Made by a program: the position numbers and the translations under genes. From assembly GCA_031270925.1 (NCBI GenBank), contig JAISWY010000235.1, positions 1-9,886 of the forward strand: DNA of 9,886 bases. The letters are read 5' to 3'. Positions 5,856 through 9,886 of this stretch are shown here, in pieces (within the stretch, counting starts at the first letter, position 1; the number at the start of each line of letters is the position of its first letter). The notes beneath the pieces were generated by a model, which saw only the letters and a program-made list of their open reading frames with translations, was not told the DNA's origin and ran no database searches. The DNA comes from Candidatus Symbiothrix sp. (GTDB lineage: Bacteria; Bacteroidota; Bacteroidia; Bacteroidales; Azobacteroidaceae).

Positions 5856-7190
5856 TTATTCCGACAAACACCTAACACTCAACCCGACAATGCGAGTGAA
5901 ATAGGGGACGTTCACACACACGAGGCCTTTATCGAAGTACATGTGCCAGCCGTAGCTACCATCGATCACGCTACACCAATAGTTGCCGAAGGCGCCTGTG
6001 TCGATCAATCCGCCGCTCGCCCCCCGAAGACCGGCAGCGGGCAGATACATGAGAGGGTCGGGAGCATTATTGGCAGTCAAATCTTTATCTTCGTCAGTTG
6101 TGTAATTGTTCCATGCAGTTGTGGCGTAAAGAGCGAAACCGCTGTTTTCTGCATAATTGTTGCCACCTTCGTCTGTGCCGGTTTTCCATGATTTAGTAGT
6201 TTTACCGTTTTTAACGCGAACCCATACTATATTAGGATTACGGTCATTCGTATATGAAACATCAGAGATACTAAAATTGAAAACATCACCAGAGTATGAA
6301 TTGGCAGCATTAGTGGAAACGTTACCGATAAGTATAGACCATTCGTACTGAGTGGGTACGCGAAAACCGGAGGGGCAAGGATTACCGGCATTTTCAGTAC
6401 CGGTATATAAAGTGCTTTGATCGGCCAAAGCCTTGCCGTTACCCCAAAGGTCATCGGTTGGAGAACTAATCCAATCGCCAGAACCAACAACAAAGCGGCC
6501 GTCGGAAGTTGCAGCGGCAAGGTCGGAATATTTTCCGTCGCTTTTGAAACTGCCGACATGACTGGTAGCATCGCAACGCAAAGAGTGTTCCTTATCCTTT
6601 CGTCCCCACTGGTAAAAACCGCCATAAACAGTTATGTCCTGATGGCTTGTCAAGGGATCATCCACATCGCTTGGAGAATAAGCCATTTGAGCCTTGGCGA
6701 TTTGGGCGGCAGTAGCGTTTCGACCGGCGATATTGGGGTTGGCGCCCAAGTTGTATGCCAAAAATGTAAGTTTATTAGCCGCATTGTAACCGGCAGGAAT
6801 AGGAATATCGACGGTTTTGCTTGCGTCGGGAAGGTAATAATCAGACTCGCAGGTAGCAAGAGTTGCCTTGCCTGCTGCATTAATGCCGTTCCATCTCGAC
6901 CCGTTCCAAATGTAAATGCCCAAGCCATCGAGGGCGTAAGCATTGGTGTTGTAAACAGTCATACCCATAGCGGTTTCATCGGAGCCTTTTTCGGTTATGC
7001 CGCCAACCGTCAGAATCTCGAAATCGACCAAATCCACACGAGGCAAAAGCAAGCCCTGATTGGCACTTTTCAAATCGAGGATAGCGCCCTCGTGAGGGTT
7101 GTCTGTGGAACTACCGATAATAACTTGCGCGTTTGCACTTGCTGCTCCCATTATAATGAGTAACAGTGATAAAAGATTACACTTTTTCAT
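5856..7190 (-). CDS. Secreted FISUMP (Fib_succ_major) domain surface protein
   Basis: A 444-residue protein with Sec signal MKKCNLLSLLLIIMG...ANAQ (1-22). I start at 7190; the frame extends to an ATG at 7232, but that adds 14 non-signal residues. Residues ~23-103 are the module often found at the start of Bacteroidota surface proteins (GAILDLKS...GLLLPRV, then GLGIYIWNGSRW). The rest matches the Fibrobacter succinogenes major paralogous domain, a C-type-lectin/FGE-like fold: LAYNLG, YGGFYQWGRKD, NPCPSGFRVPTQYEW (270-284), LPAAG (383-387), NYW and the terminal SVRC (438-441). There is no T9SS tail. Such domains are thought to display a ligand-binding face, and related folds serve as DGR variable proteins. 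The C-terminal ~59 codons look hypervariable (see the 5868-6044 entry). It has its own promoter at 7261-7294. Ligand unknown. Confidence 0.9.
   Translation of the reverse strand: MKKCNLLSLLLIIMGAASANAQVIIGSSTDNPHEGAILDLKSANQGLLLPRVDLVDFEILTVGGITEKGSDETAMGMTVYNTNAYALDGLGIYIWNGSRWNGINAAGKATLATCESDYYLPDASKTVDIPIPAGYNAANKLTFLAYNLGANPNIAGRNATAAQIAKAQMAYSPSDVDDPLTSHQDITVYGGFYQWGRKDKEHSLRCDATSHVGSFKSDGKYSDLAAATSDGRFVVGSGDWISSPTDDLWGNGKALADQSTLYTGTENAGNPCPSGFRVPTQYEWSILIGNVSTNAANSYSGDVFNFSISDVSYTNDRNPNIVWVRVKNGKTTKSWKTGTDEGGNNYAENSGFALYATTAWNNYTTDEDKDLTANNAPDPLMYLPAAGLRGASGGLIDTGAFGNYWCSVIDGSYGWHMYFDKGLVCVNVPYFTRIVGLSVRCLSE
5868..6044 (-). other. Candidate DGR variable region (C-terminus of FISUMP protein)
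   Basis: These 59 codons run from LPAAG to SVRC. Framework residues of the fold are kept (LPAAG-R, G-YW, S, F, R, G-SVRC). The intervening positions hold a mixture of L, G, A, I, D, F, C, Y, H, V, P and T, where family members are mostly Asn/Ser/Tyr-rich. Most of these codons end in C or T (ATC, GAC, TTC, TAC, CAC, CTC, GTC, CCC, CGC, GGC), as expected if AAC/AAT template codons had their adenines replaced. Coding-strand A is 28/177 here (16%), against 67/180 (37%) in 6061-6240. This fits adenine-specific mutagenic homing, but no template repeat or reverse transcriptase is in the window. Confidence 0.45.
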
Positions 7191-7260
7191 CTCTTTTTTT
7201 TTAAAATTGTTAATTATAATTGATCCTTTCAACTTGTTGTGCTTATTGCTTTTTCGGCTG

Positions 7261-7294
7261 CAAAGATAAATAAAAAATAATTTAATTATGCAAA
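7261..7294 (-). promoter_or_regulatory. Promoter of the FISUMP gene (-33 and -7 elements)
   Basis: On the minus strand, TTTG (7294-7291) and TATCTTTG (7268-7261) match the Bacteroidota TTTG / TAnnTTTG elements. The spacing is 22 bases, slightly longer than the usual 19-21. The start codon at 7190 is 70 bases downstream, leaving an A/T-rich leader of about 65 bases. This is the best-formed promoter in the window. Confidence 0.7.
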
Positions 7295-7349
7295 TTTCAT
7301 ACGAAAAGTTTGTATTGAGGGATGAAAAATAAACAAGTTACAGGCTAAA

Positions 7350-7481
7350 TCTTTTTTTGAGGCGCTATTGACTTTTCAACGCAGCTAAATTAAAATTAGA
7401 TGTCGACCAAGGGAGCGAAGTCGAGACATCTGATTTACATTATTATCCCTGTACTTACAACAACAGCGCCTCAAAAAAAGA
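7350..7481. repeat. 130-bp inverted-repeat element with nested palindrome (MITE-like)
   Basis: TCTTTTTTTGAGGCGCT (7350-7366) is the exact reverse complement of 7465-7481. After one mismatch, three more pairs (TTG/CAA) extend each arm to 21 bases. The interior carries a smaller palindrome at 7398-7431. If the ends are placed at C7351 and G7480, the flanks are AAT and AAT, a possible but weak 3-bp target duplication. The element sits between the divergent FISUMP and DUF5686 genes and has no coding capacity. It could be a non-autonomous mobile element or a folded regulatory structure. Confidence 0.7.
7398..7431. repeat. Short palindrome resembling a dispersed Bacteroidota repeat
   Basis: AGATGTCGAC (7398-7407) pairs with GTCGAGACATCT (7420-7431) with a GA bulge. 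The core, CGACCAAGGGAGCGAAGTCG, resembles a family of short dispersed palindromes that I recall from Bacteroidota intergenic regions (CGACCGAAGGGAGC type). That resemblance is from memory and was not searched. It lies inside the larger 7350-7481 inverted repeat. Confidence 0.5.
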
Positions 7482-7494
7482 ATTAACCATGAAG

Positions 7495-7679
7495 GGGTGC
7501 ATTTCAAATTGTCGCACTGATTGTCTGGCTATGGTAATGTTTTCTATTATTTTTAACCACAAAGGTCACAAAGTTTTACACAAGGGACACAAAGTAGACA
7601 TAGTGTCCTTTGTGTAAAACTTTGTGTCCTTTGTGGTTAAAAATAATTCGGAGCAAAAACGACAATTTGAAATGCACAC
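7495..7679. mobile_element. 185-bp MITE with 20-bp terminal inverted repeats and 8-bp target duplication
   Basis: The left end GGGTGCATTTCAAATTGTCG (7495-7514) and the reverse complement of the right end (7660-7679) differ at one position only, the second base. The element is flanked by perfect 8-bp direct repeats CCATGAAG at 7487-7494 and 7680-7687, as expected for a target-site duplication. It has no credible transposase or ORF, so it is a non-autonomous element mobilised by an unknown IS making 8-bp duplications. The interior is mostly a 45-bp hairpin (7546-7647). Insertion placed it just upstream of the DUF5686 promoter. Confidence 0.85.
7546..7647. repeat. 45-bp internal hairpin of the MITE
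   Basis: The arms 7546-7590 and 7603-7647 match as reverse complements at 43 of 45 positions, with a 12-base loop. The arms contain repeated CACAAAG/CTTTGTG units (AACCACAAAGG, ACACAAG). Similar AACCACAAAGGACACAAAG-type repeats are, from memory, widespread in bacterial intergenic DNA, so this palindrome may have been an independent repeat captured by the element. Confidence 0.85.
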
Positions 7680-7718
7680 CCATGAAGAGTGAAATATGCA
7701 CTTTTAAATTATTTTTTA

Positions 7719-7726
7719 TAAATTTG
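7719..7726 (+). promoter_or_regulatory. -7 promoter element of the DUF5686 transcript
   Basis: TAAATTTG matches TAnnTTTG. It lies 22 bases before the ATG of the 21-codon upstream ORF (7748) and 84 bases before the DUF5686 ATG. No clear TTTG is seen at the -33 position (~7695), which lies just beyond the MITE target duplication (ends 7687). Confidence 0.5.
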
Positions 7727-7747
7727 CAAACTTATAAGAATAATAAC

Positions 7748-7813
7748 ATGGAGTTGAAATTAAATTATCCCGAAATCGAATTTCAATTGCGCTATGCTAA
7801 TTCACTTCGATGA
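7748..7813 (+). CDS. 21-codon upstream ORF overlapping the DUF5686 start (ATGA)
   Basis: ATG 7748 to TGA 7811-7813 encodes a 21-residue peptide (begins MELKLNYPEIEF, ends NSLR). Its stop overlaps the start of the next gene as ATGA (ATG 7810-7812), the classic arrangement for translational coupling. It is the first ORF after the predicted promoter. The frame extends upstream to 7610, but that would begin inside the MITE and before the promoter. The peptide has no recognisable family. It may be a leader that regulates the barrel protein, a remnant of a longer gene, or chance. Confidence 0.4.
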   Translation: MELKLNYPEIEFQLRYANSLR

Positions 7814-9886
7814 AAAAGCGAGCGACAACAATTGGTTTCTTCGTGATGTTGCCGGCAATGTTTTCTTTGCTTACCGGTTACACCCAAACCAAACGCATCG
7901 AACTTTCGACAAAAGATAGCGATAAAGTGGCTGTGGCTTACGAATATTCGTGCAAAAACAATCCGGCCGTCGAATTGATGAAACAAGTTATTGCACATAA
8001 AAATGAAAATCGTATCGAAAATCGTCCGGCATATAAAGCGAAAACGTATGAAAAACTGACTTTGGCCTTAGATGAGTTCGACTCGAACGATACCGAAAAT
8101 CAGTTTATCCGCTTGTTCCCGTTTTTGCGAAATCATACCGAGGCTTCGGAATTTACCGGTAATCCGGTATTGACTTTGTCGTTGCGTGAAAAATGTTCGG
8201 ATAAGTATTTCCATCGATCGCCGCATTGGGAAAAAACCATTGTAACCGCCGAACGGCATATCGGCGTGGACGAATCGTTTGACGATAACAGAACGCTGAC
8301 TTCCAATCTGGAAGAGATGTTCAAAAGTATTAATGTTTTGGATAATGATATTACGATTTTGCAGAGTAAATTTGTAAGTCCGCTATCGTCCGTTTTTGCA
8401 CTTTCGTATTACGAATACGAAATTGTGGATACGGTGGTGGTCGATGGAATATCGGTTGTCAATCTTTCGTTTATGCCGGTAAATAGACAGAGTTACGGCT
8501 TTACCGGTTACTTGCAGGTTACTTTGGATGGTTCTTATGGCCTGCTAAAAATCAGTATGACTACTTCGCGCAATATCAATCTTAATTGGGTCGATAAAAT
8601 GTGTATTGTACAATCATTCAACAAGATGCCTGATGGAACGCATGCAATCGGACAAGAAGATATTTACGCGATTTTCCGTACTTCGGCTCATGCCAAGCCC
8701 CCTTTGTATGCACATTTATTCCGAAGTTTCAATTATTCCGATTCCGTGCCGGAAATACCGGATTCAATTGCGCAGATAACGGGAAAAATCTTGGTTTTGC
8801 CTGATGCTAATAAAAGAAATGCTGCTTTTTGGCTTCAACATCGGCCGCGTTCACTGAGCGAACAAGAAAATCAATTGGATATTGTGTTGGTTTTATTGAA
8901 AGACGATCCTGTATATCGGGGATTTATGAAGATTTTGGAAGTGTTGGTTTCGGGATATATCCCTACGCGGTTTGATAAGTACAAAAGCTATTTCGATTTT
9001 GGACCGGTCGGATCGACGTTCAGTTCCAATCTGCTGGAAGGATTTCGTTTGCGTATCGGCGGCGTTACTACCGCACGACTACATCCACAATGGTTTCTGG
9101 GTGGCTATACGGCTTACGGATTCAAAGATAAAAAATGGAAATACCAATTGCGGCTAAGCCATAGTTTTGAGCCACGAAAACATCACGAACAGGAATGGCC
9201 TGTTCATAATCTTACGCTAACACATCGCTATGATGTATATATTCCCGGCGCCTATTCGCCGTTTGACGATAGCGATAACCTGTTTTACTCGCTCAAGCCG
9301 GGTGTTGAAGAGACACAGATGCAATACGTCCGTAGCTCAGAATTGCGTTATGCCAAAGAATGGCGCAGTAATTTTTCCGTCAATCTCTGGCTGCGCCACA
9401 CCGATAATCAGGCAGCAGGAGACTTGGTCGCTTTTGCCACATCCACCGTCGGCTTGCAATTGCGTTATGCACCGGATGAAAAAATTCACAGCGGTCGCGA
9501 CAGTAAACCATCGGCCTTTCAGTTGAATAAGGATGCACCGGTTTTTACGCTATCGCATCAAAGCGGATTCAAAGGAATTTTCGGCAGCGATTTCTCGTAC
9601 AATCATTCCGAACTGAACGTCGAGAAACGAATTTGGCTTTCGTCGTTTGGCTATATCGACGCTAATCTTCGTGCCGCCAAAGTATGGGACAAAGCGCCCT
9701 TCCCGCTCCTGATTTTCCCGAATACCAACCAATCGCTTTTCATCCGTTCCGGCAGTTTTATGTTGATGCGTTCGATGGAATTTATATCCGATAATTATGC
9801 TGCATTTTTTGCCTCTTATTACTCAAAAGGATGGATAATGCATCAAATTCCGCTCATTAAGCGTTTGAAACTTCGCGAAGTATTCT
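7810..9886 (+). CDS. DUF5686 outer-membrane beta-barrel protein, 5' part (runs off window)
   Basis: The frame is open from ATG 7810 to the end of the window, about 692 residues, with the C-terminus missing. The signal peptide is MKKRATTIGFFVMLPAMFSL...YTQ (1-26). Residues ~50-90 (NPAVELMKQVIAHKNEN ... YEKLTLALDEF) resemble the start of the DUF5686 domain. The family signature follows at 395-445 (FGPVGSTFSSN, LLEGFRLRIGG, TTARLHP, YTAYGFKDKKWKY). Long stretches of amphipathic beta strands then run to the window end, as in a large outer-membrane barrel. Many family members carry a carboxypeptidase-D-regulatory-like Ig domain (often with a GxVxD...PLPFV motif) right after the signal; none is visible here. 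Function of the family is unsettled. Expression may be coupled to the 21-codon ORF it overlaps. Confidence 0.88.
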   Translation, partial: MKKRATTIGFFVMLPAMFSLLTGYTQTKRIELSTKDSDKVAVAYEYSCKNNPAVELMKQVIAHKNENRIENRPAYKAKTYEKLTLALDEFDSNDTENQFIRLFPFLRNHTEASEFTGNPVLTLSLREKCSDKYFHRSPHWEKTIVTAERHIGVDESFDDNRTLTSNLEEMFKSINVLDNDITILQSKFVSPLSSVFALSYYEYEIVDTVVVDGISVVNLSFMPVNRQSYGFTGYLQVTLDGSYGLLKISMTTSRNINLNWVDKMCIVQSFNKMPDGTHAIGQEDIYAIFRTSAHAKPPLYAHLFRSFNYSDSVPEIPDSIAQITGKILVLPDANKRNAAFWLQHRPRSLSEQENQLDIVLVLLKDDPVYRGFMKILEVLVSGYIPTRFDKYKSYFDFGPVGSTFSSNLLEGFRLRIGGVTTARLHPQWFLGGYTAYGFKDKKWKYQLRLSHSFEPRKHHEQEWPVHNLTLTHRYDVYIPGAYSPFDDSDNLFYSLKPGVEETQMQYVRSSELRYAKEWRSNFSVNLWLRHTDNQAAGDLVAFATSTVGLQLRYAPDEKIHSGRDSKPSAFQLNKDAPVFTLSHQSGFKGIFGSDFSYNHSELNVEKRIWLSSFGYIDANLRAAKVWDKAPFPLLIFPNTNQSLFIRSGSFMLMRSMEFISDNYAAFFASYYSKGWIMHQIPLIKRLKLREVF

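Noticed and set aside
5772..6191. Plus-strand 139-codon ORF crossing the long palindrome
   Set aside because: It starts in the inverted repeat and continues antisense to the FISUMP C-terminus with no protein-like features.
6417..7163. Plus-strand 248-codon ORF opposite the FISUMP gene
   Set aside because: It is a shadow frame; the minus-strand reading has a signal peptide, a promoter and clear family motifs.
7191..7232. Upstream ATG extending the FISUMP protein by 14 residues
   Set aside because: The extra residues (MKGSIIINNF...) would precede a normal Sec signal starting MKKCNLL; the internal start is far more likely.
7350..7690. CRISPR array
   Set aside because: The repeats are inverted pairs of different sequences, not regularly spaced direct repeats, and no cas genes are present.
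7610..7747. Longer start for the 21-codon ORF
   Set aside because: It would begin inside the MITE hairpin and upstream of the predicted promoter.

Overview
The window looks like a chromosomal segment from a member of the Bacteroidota, most likely of the Bacteroidales. The evidence is: two consecutive products ending in type IX secretion (T9SS, Por) C-terminal sorting domains; an Lnb-type (DUF4105) lipoprotein N-acyltransferase; a DUF5686 outer-membrane protein; a Fib_succ_major (FISUMP) surface protein; start codons without Shine-Dalgarno sequences; and several TAnnTTTG -7 promoter elements. No tRNA, rRNA, CRISPR array, integrase or reverse transcriptase gene is visible.

Layout. 1-3170 (+): the 3' end of a T9SS-exported, Ig-like-domain protein, overlapping by one base a large secreted enzyme that fuses a GH88 unsaturated uronyl hydrolase to a GH18 glycosidase, an Ig-like domain and a T9SS tail. 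3358-3762 (+): a small Ala/Glu/Lys-rich lipoprotein with its own promoter and a clear intrinsic terminator. 3817-4986 (-): lnb, convergent with the lipoprotein gene and ending inside its terminator. 5068-5667 (+): an exported, probably lipid-anchored nitroreductase-family protein, transcribed divergently from lnb through closely packed promoters. 5668-5855: a convergent intergenic region with two long perfect inverted repeats. 5856-7190 (-): a secreted FISUMP-domain protein. 7191-7747: a repeat-rich spacer holding the FISUMP promoter, a 130-bp inverted-repeat element and a well-formed 185-bp MITE with an 8-bp target duplication. 7748-9886 (+): a 21-codon upstream ORF overlapping (ATGA) a DUF5686 gene that runs off the window.

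The most interesting signal is the FISUMP gene. Its last ~59 codons keep the family framework (LPAAG ... YW ... SVRC) but carry an unusual set of residues at the positions between, mostly in NNC/NNT codons. The coding strand there has only 28 A in 177 bases, against 67 in the 180 bases sampled just upstream (6061-6240). This is what adenine-targeted mutagenic homing by a diversity-generating retroelement (DGR) would leave. Twelve bases after the stop codon lies a perfect 34-bp inverted repeat with a 3-base loop, the place where DGR targets carry a cruciform-forming signal. No template repeat or reverse transcriptase is in the window, so this is a hypothesis that needs the rest of the genome.

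The genes share a cell-envelope and secretion theme (T9SS cargo, lipoproteins, lipoprotein maturation, outer-membrane barrel, surface lectin-like protein) but do not form a single operon.
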